A DNA stretch of 64,000 nucleotides. It comes from Bacteroidota bacterium (GTDB lineage: Bacteria; Bacteroidota; Bacteroidia; Chitinophagales; Saprospiraceae). The DNA is taken from NCBI GenBank assembly GCA_030147525.1, contig JASBVF010000030.1, forward strand, positions 1 to 64,000. Reading direction: 5' to 3'. The notes under the pieces were generated by a model. The model made no database searches and was not told where the DNA came from. It saw only the letters and a program-made list of their open reading frames with translations. Positions 17,566-26,355 of this stretch are shown here, piece after piece. Position 1 is the stretch's first letter. The number at the start of each line of letters is the position of its first letter. Both the position numbers and the translations under genes were made by a program.

Positions 17566-17753
17566 CGCATTTTGTTTTAAATATCGAAGCGGTCTTTGAG
17601 GAATAGGCTTCAAAATTAAAACAAAATGTTTTTAAAAACAAATTGTTGTTGATTTTTGACCGAATATTTTTCCCGATGAAAAAATGATTTATCTTGCATC
17701 AGTCATGGCAACCTTGCCGTTTTAAAGTTTGTTTTATTCGAAAATTTGCCATT

Positions 17754-18017
17754 ATGGAATTACAGGCCATCAAATTGGAATTAATCAAATTGCTGTTGGA
17801 GACAGACGAAAAAAGCATTTTGGAGAAAGTGCGAAAATTACTTTCGACACAAAAAAACGGGGCTAAGTCCGTTGAAGACGCAGTTGGTTACCAGCCCGAT
17901 GGCAGCCCTATTACCAAAGAGCAGCTTTTGAAACGCATTGAAGAATCTGAGGAAGCAATTCGCAAGGGTGAAGTTATCAGCATGGAGGATTTAATGAAAG
18001 AATCTGAGAATTGGTAA
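17754..18017 (+). CDS. Antitoxin of a ParE/RelE-type module
   Basis: 87 residues from ATG 17754; a TTG extension is ignored. Two-part layout: an N-terminal helical region (LELIKLLLETDEKSILEKV), then a GYQPDGSPITKEQLLKRIEE block ending in SMEDLMKESENW. This is the usual antitoxin form paired with ParE toxins in Bacteroidota: it binds DNA through its N-terminal part and the toxin through its C-terminal helices. One base separates its stop from the toxin ATG. Confidence 0.8.
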   Translation: MELQAIKLELIKLLLETDEKSILEKVRKLLSTQKNGAKSVEDAVGYQPDGSPITKEQLLKRIEESEEAIRKGEVISMEDLMKESENW

Positions 18018-18018
18018 C

Positions 18019-18318
18019 ATGCAGATTACATTCACCCACCCCGCCATGAGAAGCCTGAAACGCCTGTACGATTATCGGAAGGGCAGGTCAGGCGTAGAAT
18101 CTGCCCGCAAATTCCGCAAAGCCATTTTCGATGCGGTGAATCCTTTGGAAGAATTTCCCCGTCTCGGCAAGCAGGAAGAAAGCCTCGTTGATCAGGAAAA
18201 TGAATATCGATCATTGTTGGCAGCCAACTGCAAAATCATTTACCGGGTCGAAGCAACTGAAATTTTTATCATCGAAATATTCGACACCCGCCAAGATCCA
18301 GACAAACTTATTTTTTAA
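18019..18318 (+). CDS. RelE/ParE-family toxin
   Basis: 99 residues with the ParE core: ITFTHPAMRSLKRLYDY, FRKAIFDAVNPLEEFPRLGKQ, YRSLLAANCKIIYRVE and a final VFDTRQ-like IEIFDTRQDP. ParE toxins poison gyrase while RelE toxins cut mRNA on the ribosome; the sequence alone does not settle which. The last four bases overlap the end of the convergent M28 peptidase gene. Confidence 0.88.
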   Translation: MQITFTHPAMRSLKRLYDYRKGRSGVESARKFRKAIFDAVNPLEEFPRLGKQEESLVDQENEYRSLLAANCKIIYRVEATEIFIIEIFDTRQDPDKLIF

Positions 18319-19949
18319 TCCTTGTCCTCGACGTTTACCCTGATCCTCTCCGTTCTGTTAGCCAGTTCCCACGTCGTATAAAAAATCAACCTTCCGATTT
18401 TTTCCATTTTTTCAAACATGATCTTGTCCACCGTGTCGCTGGGCTGGTGGTAGTCTTTGTGGACGCCGGAGAAGTAGAAAATTGAGGGGATGCCTTTCTT
18501 CGCAAAATTGTAATGATCGCTGCGGTAGTAGAAGCGGTTCGGGTCGTTTTTGGCGTTGAAGGTGTAGTCGAGTTCGATGTTGGTGTACATTGAGTTGGCG
18601 GCCTCGTTGATGTCGTGCAGGTCGGTGCTGAGGCGGTTGGAGCCGATGACGTAGATGTAATTCGGATTGTCGTCGTGCTTTTTATCGGTGCGGCCGATCA
18701 TGTCCACGTTTACGTCGGCAACGGTTTTTTCCAATGGGAAAACCGGGTGTTCAGCGTAGTACTCCGAGCCGAGCAGACCCTTCTCTTCGCCGCTCACCAA
18801 CAGGCACAGCACGCTGCGGCGTGGGCCGTGGCCTTCTTTTTTCGCCTGAACGAATGCTTGGGCAATGTCCATGACCGTGCTGGTGCCGGTGCCGTTGTCG
18901 TCAGCGCCGTGGTAGATCGAGGTGCCCCGTTTGCCGAGGTGGTCGTAGTGTGCGGAAACGACGACGACTTCGTCCTTCAGCTTGGGGTCGGTGCCTTCGA
19001 TGTAGCCGAGTACGTTGGAGCCTGCGATCTGGCGGGTATTTTTCTTTTGCATCATGGTCAAATCCGCTTTCAGGGCGAGGTGGTCAGGCTTACCACTTTT
19101 TTTAATATCGTCCCGTAGTTTGACGAATTTCTTGAATTTTTTACCCACGATTTCTTTGGCTAAAGTGCTGGAAATGAAGGCGTTGTTGGCGAAGCGTCCT
19201 TCGGCCTGGCCGCCTTCGCCCATTTTCATTTCACTGCTCAGCAGGGTTTTGCGGGCCTCACCCACGCTTTTTTTAATGTCCGGGTCGATGATGAGTACGG
19301 TGCTGACGCCGTAGCGGTGGGCTATTTCCAGTTTTTTGCGCCAGTCGGTTGACCAGGTGGAAAGTTCCTTCGTGCCGGTGAGGTGTGAAATGCCATCGCT
19401 GTTCACCGGCTCATCCATGTAAATCAGGATGGTTTTGCCCTGCACGTCCACGCCCCGGTAATCGCTGTATTTCGGGTCGTCGATGCCGTAGCCGAGGAAA
19501 ACGACTTCATCGGTGGCGAAGCTTTCCCGGTTGGAATTGGTAGAGGGAAACGACAGAAAATCGGAGAGGTGGCGGTAGCTTTTGCCGTTTACGTTGAGTT
19601 CGATCTGGCCGTTGTTCCAGCTTTCGGCGGTGAAGGCGATGTTTTGAAAATACGAACCGTCGTCGCCCACCTTCGGCAAGCCGAGTTTTTCAAAATGAGC
19701 GGCGATGAAATCCGCTGCTTTGCGCTGGCCTTCGGTGCCCGTCTCCCGTCCCTCGAATTCGTCGGAGGCAAGCACTGTGAGGTAGCTGCGCAGGTCTTCA
19801 GCGGTGATGGTAGCGGCGAAGGGCGCCGCACTTTCCGTGGCTGTGAGGATGGGGAAGTCAGGGGATTTGACCGCCAACTCAGGAGCGAGTTGGGCGTGGA
19901 TGGCGGTAGTGAAAACCGTGATTATTGCGAAGAAAAATAGTTTTTTCAT
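18315..19949 (-). CDS. M28 family zinc aminopeptidase with PA domain
   Basis: 544 residues from ATG 19949 (MKKLFFFAIITVFTTAIHAQ, signal peptide). Central PA insert (about 130-290) and M28 catalytic domain with the metal ligands in order: His in SAHYDHLG, Asp in GADDNGTGT, Glu-Glu in SGEEKGLLG, Asp in NVDMIGR, His in YHQPSDT. A periplasmic or secreted aminopeptidase acting on peptides released by other proteases. No T9SS signal. Monocistronic. Confidence 0.93.
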   Translation of the reverse strand: MKKLFFFAIITVFTTAIHAQLAPELAVKSPDFPILTATESAAPFAATITAEDLRSYLTVLASDEFEGRETGTEGQRKAADFIAAHFEKLGLPKVGDDGSYFQNIAFTAESWNNGQIELNVNGKSYRHLSDFLSFPSTNSNRESFATDEVVFLGYGIDDPKYSDYRGVDVQGKTILIYMDEPVNSDGISHLTGTKELSTWSTDWRKKLEIAHRYGVSTVLIIDPDIKKSVGEARKTLLSSEMKMGEGGQAEGRFANNAFISSTLAKEIVGKKFKKFVKLRDDIKKSGKPDHLALKADLTMMQKKNTRQIAGSNVLGYIEGTDPKLKDEVVVVSAHYDHLGKRGTSIYHGADDNGTGTSTVMDIAQAFVQAKKEGHGPRRSVLCLLVSGEEKGLLGSEYYAEHPVFPLEKTVADVNVDMIGRTDKKHDDNPNYIYVIGSNRLSTDLHDINEAANSMYTNIELDYTFNAKNDPNRFYYRSDHYNFAKKGIPSIFYFSGVHKDYHQPSDTVDKIMFEKMEKIGRLIFYTTWELANRTERIRVNVEDKD

Positions 19950-20117
19950 GTTGAGATGTTGTAAAAAAATTCCGGCAAACATACACAGGATTTAAGGGTT
20001 CCGCCTGTCGTTTTGCCGCTGAAAAGACAAGGTTAACGTGGGTTTTGTTGCGTGGATTGCGGATTTGAGAGGAGAAAGATTTTAGAATTGGACAGTGAGG
20101 TGGTGCGCACAGAGAAA

Positions 20118-20150
20118 TTGCTGAGAATTTAGTCCCAAAAATTATCTTTG
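20118..20150 (+). promoter_or_regulatory. Promoter for the DUF4365/subtilase module
   Basis: TTG at 20118-20120 and TATCTTTG at 20143-20150 match -33/-7 elements with slightly long spacing. The ATG follows 30 bases later. Confidence 0.5.
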
Positions 20151-20180
20151 ACAGGAATTCAGCACTCAAAAAACAATACT

Positions 20181-20735
20181 ATGACGGAAGCGAAAATTAA
20201 GGAAGAACTTGCCATCCATTTTTTATCAGGCCTTGCGGCAAGAATGGGCTTTATTTCATCCTCGCCAAGAATTGACGAAGGTGTGGACCTCGTGCTTGAA
20301 CGCCTGAGTAAACTGCCTGTGAAAGACCGTAACCAATTTACCCCTTCAGGTGCGGCGCTGACAGTCCAGCTTAAAACGACCACCCGGTCGAAAGTCTCTG
20401 AGGCGGACGGTCATTTGATGTACGATCTGAAAAGAAAGAACTAAGATGATTTGATTTTCAGGAAGAACCTCTGGAATGAACCGATGTACAGCGTAGCGCC
20501 GTTGATTTTGATTTTGCTCGTTTTACCGGATGAAAATCGAAAATGGATCGAAGTGGATTTGAGGCAACAACTCTACCAGCTTCGGGGTTTATTTTATTGG
20601 TATTATCCAGATGAGCAGGAGGATTTTTCAACAAACAAAAACCGGCAAAGAATCAAAATACCAACCGCTAACAAGATTGATTTGGGTTTTTTCGATAACA
20701 TCTTTAACTTGTTTTATCAAATTGATCAGCCATGA
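20181..20735 (+). pseudogene. DUF4365 protein gene interrupted by one in-frame TAA
   Basis: A single reading frame encodes the whole domain but is cut by TAA at 20442-20444. The N-terminal half (87 codons) has FLSGLAARMGF, IDEGVDLVLERL and the QxK motif VQLKTTT. The second half resumes DDLIFRKNLWNEPMYSVAPL-ILILLVLP and ends at 20735. In family members I know this spot reads N-Y-x-x-L, so one base change from TAT/TAC gives the stop. DUF4365 has a predicted PD-(D/E)xK-like nuclease fold. Its true end overlaps the next start (ATGA). It could be a pseudogene, a sequencing error or a stop that is read through. Confidence 0.8.
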
Positions 20736-21088
20736 GGATTTTTCAAGCTCCGAAAGTGAATTATAAAAAACCAAAGGTGGATACCTTCATTGCTTTCCTC
20801 CAGTCCAAAGGATGGACGCCGGGCAAGCAGTGGAAGGGGTTTCTTTTGATGAACCCACCCGAAAAAAATGGGACGGCTGCCACATTTTATCTTCCCTGCA
20901 ATGAAAATGATACGGGCTACGATGAACTCGCCTTCAGGGCCGTTGAAACCTTCGCCGGATTGTATGAAATGAAACTCCAGGATCTCTTCGATCTGCTCTC
21001 GAAATCTTTGAATGAAATTGAAAGCGAGGTCAAAAAACAACCCCAACAACTCGAAATCAAACGTGCCATGCTCGCCGCTACCCGGTAA
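20732..21088 (+). CDS. Small protein coupled to the DUF4365 gene
   Basis: 118 residues, soluble, not recognised. An N-terminal mixed region (TFIAFLQSKGWTPGKQWKGFLLMNPPE) is followed by Asp/Glu-rich sequence and a C-terminal helix (LFDLLSKSLNEIESEVKK). The start overlaps the DUF4365 stop by ATGA, so the two were made together. 40 bases separate it from the subtilase gene. Could be a partner or inhibitor of DUF4365 (inference from coupling only). Confidence 0.65.
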   Translation: MRIFQAPKVNYKKPKVDTFIAFLQSKGWTPGKQWKGFLLMNPPEKNGTAATFYLPCNENDTGYDELAFRAVETFAGLYEMKLQDLFDLLSKSLNEIESEVKKQPQQLEIKRAMLAATR

Positions 21089-21128
21089 CCGGGCCTATCT
21101 GATAACCGCCAGCTAAATGTAAACTGCC

Positions 21129-23189
21129 ATGTACAAATTCACCTACGGCGGCAAAGAAGGAACCGCCTTCCAACTCGTCGAAGCCAAAGACCTTGTCGTC
21201 GTCAGAACCAAAGAATCCACCTCCATCGAAGACCTCGAAATGTCTACCCAGGCCAGGGACCTCGTGCCTGGCATGTTGCCGGTGGCGGCTTTTCCCGAGG
21301 CTAATGTCACTGTTTACAAATGCGTGCCAACGGGTGAGCGCTCGGCAACTGCCATGCGCAATGCCGTTCGGAAAACCCTGTCGCAGGAGGACAACATCCG
21401 CTTTGCCGGGCGGGTGCTCAAAGACCCCACGACCGGCGAGATTGTCGTTTACACCGAAAATCTATACCTGCAATTCAAGGCGGATTTAAAGAAAAAAGAT
21501 TGCGAAGCGATCCTGAAAAAATACGGCCTGAAGCTCAAGGAAGATCTCGGCATCACGCCCAACTCCTACTTCGTGGAAGCGCCTGACGGCACCGGCCTGA
21601 AGGTGTTCGAATTGGCGGAGGAACTGCTCGCCCTGCCGGAGGTCGAAGCCTGTCACCCGGAGCTGGTGCGGGAGCGGAAGTACAAATTCGTGCACCCGAT
21701 GCAGTGGCATTTGAAAGAAACTGTCATCAACGGCATGGTCATCAACCAGCACGCCAATGTGGAGGCGGCATGGGCGTTTTCAAAAGGTGAAAATGTCACG
21801 ATCGCTGTGCTTGATGACGGATTTGATATTGACCACGAGGAGTTTAGCGGTAAAGTCGTCGCTCCCCGTGACACAGTCGTCAACTCCGATAACCCACGCC
21901 CGAAAAGCGCCTCTGAACGGCACGGTACGCCTTGCGCAGGTGTGGCCTGCGCCGGCGGTAAAAACAAAGCCTGGGGCGTTGCGCCTGCGGCGAAATTGCT
22001 GCCCATCCGGCTGGGGAGTATTGGCTCCATCTCTGAAGCAAAAGCGTTCAAATGGGCTGCTGACAACGGGGCTGATGTGATTTCCTGTAGTTGGGGACCA
22101 ATGGACGGCTCCTGGTGGAATCCCAACGATCCGCTGCATTTCTCGCAGTCCCGGCTGCCGGACAGTGCCCGTGCGGCCATCGATTATGCCATTGAAAAAG
22201 GCCGGAACGGCAAGGGCTGCATCATCACCTGGGCTGCCGGCAACGGTAACGAGGACGTGAAATTCGACAAATACGCCAGTTACCCGAAGGTGATCGCCGT
22301 GGCGGCGTGCAACGACTTCGGCAAACGCAGCGTGTACAGCGATTTCGGCGAAGCGGTGTGGTGCTGTTTTCCCAGCAATGATTTTCACATGCCGCAAATG
22401 AACCACCCCCGCCCTCAAACACCGGGCATCTGGACGACTGACCGGGGAGGCCGTTTTGGGTACAACTCCGGCGGTATCAACGCCGAGAACCTCGTTGGTG
22501 ATTTGGACGGAAACTACACGGCGACTTTCGGTGGCACGTCGAGTTCCTGCCCCGGTGTTGCCGGTGTAGTTGCGCTTATGCTGGAAGTTAACCCGGACCT
22601 GACCTGGCAGCAGGTGCGGGAAATCATCAAAAACTCCTGTGACCGTATCGACGAGGCAATGGGGAACTACGACGCCAACGGCCACAGCCCATTCTATGGT
22701 TACGGCCGCTTGAATGCGTTAAGGGCGGTGCAGAACGCCAAAGCCGCCTCGCAACAGCTACCGAAAGAGACAACTTTCGAGGTGAAAGGCCTCGCTCATT
22801 TCAACAAACAGGAAAACGTGCCGCTGGCCCAGGACAAACCGGTGGGTAACTTTCCCGAGACGGAACGTTTACTCGGCCTGCAACTCAGCGTCGAGCCGTT
22901 TCACCCGGACCTGCACATCGTTTACAAACTCATGGTGCGCAGCCTCGGCGTTTCGGAGCCCGGCAAGGACGGCACATTTTCCGGTACGGACGACAAGCGG
23001 CGCTCGGTCATCGGCGTCTCCATTTCACTGGAGGGCTCGCTGGCGAAGCAGTTTGAGGTGAAATATGCTGTCAATTTCAGAACCGGGGAAGATTGGATCA
23101 CAGCCCGGAACGGCGCATGGGCCGGTAGTTCTGATAAGAAAAAAGGAGAGACGATTGAGGGGGTAAGGGTGGAGGTTTTGAAAAAGTGA
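21129..23189 (+). CDS. S8 subtilisin-like protease, no signal peptide
   Basis: 686 residues. The N-terminal ~200 residues form an uncharacterised/prodomain-like region (LVEAKDLVVVRTKES), then the S8 catalytic domain with Asp229 (VLDDGFDI), His265 (RHGTPCAG), oxyanion Asn in WAAGNGNED and Ser471 in GGTSSSCPG. The C-terminal ~130 residues look like a beta P-domain (FPETERLLGLQLSVE). The lack of a secretion signal suggests a cytoplasmic protease, unusual for S8 enzymes of this size. It may be the third gene of the DUF4365 module. A terminator follows. Confidence 0.9.
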   Translation: MYKFTYGGKEGTAFQLVEAKDLVVVRTKESTSIEDLEMSTQARDLVPGMLPVAAFPEANVTVYKCVPTGERSATAMRNAVRKTLSQEDNIRFAGRVLKDPTTGEIVVYTENLYLQFKADLKKKDCEAILKKYGLKLKEDLGITPNSYFVEAPDGTGLKVFELAEELLALPEVEACHPELVRERKYKFVHPMQWHLKETVINGMVINQHANVEAAWAFSKGENVTIAVLDDGFDIDHEEFSGKVVAPRDTVVNSDNPRPKSASERHGTPCAGVACAGGKNKAWGVAPAAKLLPIRLGSIGSISEAKAFKWAADNGADVISCSWGPMDGSWWNPNDPLHFSQSRLPDSARAAIDYAIEKGRNGKGCIITWAAGNGNEDVKFDKYASYPKVIAVAACNDFGKRSVYSDFGEAVWCCFPSNDFHMPQMNHPRPQTPGIWTTDRGGRFGYNSGGINAENLVGDLDGNYTATFGGTSSSCPGVAGVVALMLEVNPDLTWQQVREIIKNSCDRIDEAMGNYDANGHSPFYGYGRLNALRAVQNAKAASQQLPKETTFEVKGLAHFNKQENVPLAQDKPVGNFPETERLLGLQLSVEPFHPDLHIVYKLMVRSLGVSEPGKDGTFSGTDDKRRSVIGVSISLEGSLAKQFEVKYAVNFRTGEDWITARNGAWAGSSDKKKGETIEGVRVEVLKK

Positions 23190-23206
23190 TATTCAAAGTG
23201 AAAAAC

Positions 23207-23243
23207 AAAAATGCCCGCCGGCACAGTGCTGACGGGCATTTTT
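23207..23243 (+). terminator. Intrinsic terminator
   Basis: AAAAATGCCCG...CGGCAC pairs with GTGCTG-ACGGGCATTTTT around a 1-2 base centre, with T-run on the 3' side. Ends the subtilase transcript and may serve both strands. Confidence 0.8.
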
Positions 23244-23324
23244 CATAAAAAACGAGTTGTTACTGATTGAAAATCAATCTTCACAAACACGCAAGTACAC
23301 AAGCGAATAAACACCTGCCAAAGC

Positions 23325-24731
23325 CTACGGCTTCGCCCGTATGATCGTCGATTCCTGGATCCAACAAGGTACGTAGAAGCTATCTCCCGGCTTTTTCAGC
23401 CTTTGAAAAATATCTTCCATCGTCGGCATGTACTGCGTGTACTGGTTGATGAGTTTGTTTGCCTCGGAAGCTACACTGGAGTCAATATTTTTTGCTTTCG
23501 TCCACATATCGATGGCCGGCCAAACAACGACCTGGCTATCCCAACCCCTGCCGGGGCCACAAAGCGGACCGCTTGAGGCGTACATCGTGCCGATGAGCAG
23601 GTAGGGTTGTCCCCAACCTGGCCGCTGGCGGGCCGCTTCGAGCGCATACTGCCTGGCTCGTGGGTAATTTTTCAGGTAAACAAAATAGATCTGGGCGATC
23701 AAAAAGTTGTATTGGGCCTTGCCTTTGTTGTCGGAGATATTGGGCAGCAATTCTTCGAGGCACTTCACGGCATCCCGGTATTTGCCATCTTTCAGCAGGT
23801 CGTTGCAGGTAGGGCCTGCAGCTGTCCGGCAGTTTTCGTTATAGGCAGCATCCAGGGCCATCAATTGCGGGTCATCTTCCGGGCACTTGCCCCATTTCAG
23901 GCGGCTGTAAACTTCAATGATGACGTCGCAATTTTTAGGATCGGCTTCAAAGCTGGGGTAGTATTTGTTTTTGTAATAAGCACAATCGTAAAAATTCTCA
24001 ACGGATTCGAGTGCTTCGAGCCGTGCAGGGGCATATTCATTAATGATATTCCAGTTGTCGCACTCGGTGCCTTTGCATTCAGCCAACCCTTTGGAGATGG
24101 CGTTGCGGATCATTTCATTATATCGCTGAGCTTCTTCAATGGGTACTTTTTCTTCCAGTGTCAGGTCAACGAGCAGGGAGGTGAATGGGTTGAGGATGAA
24201 ATACCGGGGTTCTCCTTCATCCATTTCAATGGATTTTTTGAAAAGTGCGTACTGCTCTTCTTTTGAAATGCGATCGGGATATTTGAAAAAATAATCGAAC
24301 GCTTTCAGGCCGGTGACCATGCCGCCCTCGGGGTAACACTTTTCCATTTCGTCGTAGAGCTGGAAAATTTTAGAGATGTACTCCTCTTTTTTGGAGGAGT
24401 CCTGCGACATGAAATACTCGTAAAACTTCATTCCGTCGGTGAAAACGGAAGTGCGTTTGCCATCGGCTGCCGGTGCGTTTTTGTGAACATACTCCCACTT
24501 TTTGAAGGCATTGTTCCAGTCATTCATTTTCATAAAATCCCGGTAGAGGACGAATTCTTCCAGCGCCAGGTCAGGATTAGGGGCATCGCTGAAGGTGGGG
24601 CAGGGGTTCTTTGTTTTTTCGGTGACGGGTGGCTGAGTGGGCTTGGTTTCGGTCGTTTGCTGCTGCGTCTTTGGTGTGCAGGCAAAGAGCAAGCCTATTG
24701 CGAAGCAGGATAAAAAGATTCTGGTTATCAT
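23325..24731 (-). CDS. TPR-like lipoprotein, paralogue of the next gene upstream
   Basis: 468 residues. Lipoprotein signal (IGLLFACTP, lipobox Cys about 18). The body is helical with TPR-like repeats, Cys-rich in the middle (FYDCAYYKNKY, CNDLLKDGKY). The C-terminal RPGWGQPYLLIGTMYASSG and a CWIQEST end are shared almost word for word with 24838-26223 (KPNWGQPYMLIGDMYAQ, CWIGESV), so the two are tandem duplicates that differ in export type. Probably a periplasmic scaffold; no enzyme motif. Confidence 0.85.
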   Translation of the reverse strand: MITRIFLSCFAIGLLFACTPKTQQQTTETKPTQPPVTEKTKNPCPTFSDAPNPDLALEEFVLYRDFMKMNDWNNAFKKWEYVHKNAPAADGKRTSVFTDGMKFYEYFMSQDSSKKEEYISKIFQLYDEMEKCYPEGGMVTGLKAFDYFFKYPDRISKEEQYALFKKSIEMDEGEPRYFILNPFTSLLVDLTLEEKVPIEEAQRYNEMIRNAISKGLAECKGTECDNWNIINEYAPARLEALESVENFYDCAYYKNKYYPSFEADPKNCDVIIEVYSRLKWGKCPEDDPQLMALDAAYNENCRTAAGPTCNDLLKDGKYRDAVKCLEELLPNISDNKGKAQYNFLIAQIYFVYLKNYPRARQYALEAARQRPGWGQPYLLIGTMYASSGPLCGPGRGWDSQVVVWPAIDMWTKAKNIDSSVASEANKLINQYTQYMPTMEDIFQRLKKPGDSFYVPCWIQESTIIRAKP

Positions 24732-24770
24732 GTGTCGTGATTTTTAGGTTGATTTTTTTTACAAAAAAAC

Positions 24771-24807
24771 GAAAAAGCCCCGTTTTTTTGAAAAACGGGG
24801 CTTTTTC
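24771..24807 (-). terminator. Intrinsic terminator between the TPR paralogues
   Basis: GAAAAAGCCCCGTTTTT (24771-24787) and AAAAACGGGGCTTTTTC (24791-24807) form a 17-bp stem with a tiny loop; a T-run follows on the minus strand. Separates the two paralogous genes into different transcripts or reduces read-through. Confidence 0.8.
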
Positions 24808-24837
24808 AGGATGATCACAGGTTGAAGAACCTGATGT

Positions 24838-26223
24838 TTATTTCACCCGGACTCTTACTGACTCGCCAATCCAGCAAGGCACTGTTACAGTGTCGCCTTC
24901 GTTGACTTTGCGCATGAACGCTTCACCCCGATCAGGATAGTAGCCGCTGTAGCGGCTGATCTTGCTGTTGGCATCGCCGGAGACGCTGCTGTCGATGGAC
25001 TTTGCGTAGCTCCACTTGTCGATAGCTGCAAGAATTGCGAGTGACGCATCAAAAGCATCGTTACCACAAGAGCTGCTGGTTTGTGCGTACATGTCTCCGA
25101 TGAGCATGTAGGGCTGTCCCCAGTTAGGCTTGTAACGTGCGGCAATACGTGCATCTTCACGGGCTGCCGAGAATCTGTTTAACTGACGGAACTCGATTGA
25201 AGCCATGTAGAAATAGTAGTTGGCCAGTTTTTCGCTGTCATTGGCGCCGGCTTTCTCTTTTTGAATACCTTGCTCAAATTTGTTCAGAGCTTCGGTGTAT
25301 TTGCCTTCTTTGAACAGAGCGATACCGTGATCGCCGGGGTTTTCGGCGTAGTAAGCTGCAAGCTTGGCTGCATTTTCTTCCGCAACGATGGTTTCGTAGC
25401 GCCCTTTCATTTCCTGAACGAGAGGATCTGTTTCAGGACAACCTTTCGATACGAGTTTGTTGTAGATGTACTTCAAAACTTCGGTATCGTCCGGATGCTC
25501 ACGGTACTGAGGTTCCAGTTTGCCTTTGAAGTAAGCGCAGTCGAAAATTTCATCTTCGATCTGGGCGAAAGTGGCGTTCATGGCATCTTTTGCCTGCTGG
25601 AAGTAAGCTGAATATTCTTTGTTATTTGCAATGCTGTGGTCAGCAATTTCGTTCAGCTTGTCATAAATTCTTCTCGCCTCTTCAGCTTCCATTTGCTTGT
25701 TCTGATACTGCCATACAGCAATGGATGCGTAAGGCTGAAAGACTACATAGCTGGTGTTTTTTCCGCCGGCTGCGACTGCTTCCTCACATGCTTTTTTATT
25801 CTCGGAATAAGGAGAGTTCAGCGTATAGAACATTTCGTAAGCCTTTAATGCAAGTGTCAGCTCTTTTTCTTTAGGGTAGCACTGCACCTGCTCGTCAAAT
25901 AGTTTGATGACCATGTCGGCATACTCCTGTTTTTTAGCGTCGTCTGTGGCATTTTTAAACTTGTGGATGTAAATCGAGCGTCCATCTTTGTAGTGGGATG
26001 AACGCTGCCCGTCAGCGGCGGGAGCGCCTTCGTAGGCTGTTTTCCAATATTCAAAAGCTTTATCGTACTCTTCCGTTTTCACGAATTGACGATACAGCAC
26101 GTGTGCCTCTTCCAAGGCGTCTTTGTTGGGTTTATTGACCCATGTTTCACACTGGCTGAATGCAGGAATGGCTAAAATTCCGGCCAAAAGGGTGAAAAAG
26201 AAAGGCTTCAATAGTTTTTTCAT
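24838..26223 (-). CDS. TPR-like secreted protein, paralogue
   Basis: 461 residues from ATG 26223; the frame reaches a TTG two codons earlier. A normal signal peptide (PFFFTLLAGILAIPAFSQ) replaces the paralogue's lipobox. Helical repeats throughout, with motifs shared by position with 23325-24731: AFEYWKTAYEGAPAADGQR, FDCAYFKGK, ALNKFEQGIQ. Lies downstream of coaX and an outer-membrane protein on the same strand, an order I recall as common in this phylum. Confidence 0.85.
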   Translation of the reverse strand: MKKLLKPFFFTLLAGILAIPAFSQCETWVNKPNKDALEEAHVLYRQFVKTEEYDKAFEYWKTAYEGAPAADGQRSSHYKDGRSIYIHKFKNATDDAKKQEYADMVIKLFDEQVQCYPKEKELTLALKAYEMFYTLNSPYSENKKACEEAVAAGGKNTSYVVFQPYASIAVWQYQNKQMEAEEARRIYDKLNEIADHSIANNKEYSAYFQQAKDAMNATFAQIEDEIFDCAYFKGKLEPQYREHPDDTEVLKYIYNKLVSKGCPETDPLVQEMKGRYETIVAEENAAKLAAYYAENPGDHGIALFKEGKYTEALNKFEQGIQKEKAGANDSEKLANYYFYMASIEFRQLNRFSAAREDARIAARYKPNWGQPYMLIGDMYAQTSSSCGNDAFDASLAILAAIDKWSYAKSIDSSVSGDANSKISRYSGYYPDRGEAFMRKVNEGDTVTVPCWIGESVRVRVK

Positions 26224-26355
26224 AATCAATTGAATATTTACTGTTTAAGAATTCGTTACTGTTCGTGAAATTTACATTTGAATTGACTGTAATTTAGCTG
26301 TTTAGTCACTGAAAAAGATTTAAGGAAACAGTTAAAATTTTGTCAAACAAAATTA

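Noticed and set aside
21780-22685. 301-codon minus-strand ORF
   Set aside because: Antisense to the S8 catalytic domain, which has all active-site motifs in the plus frame.
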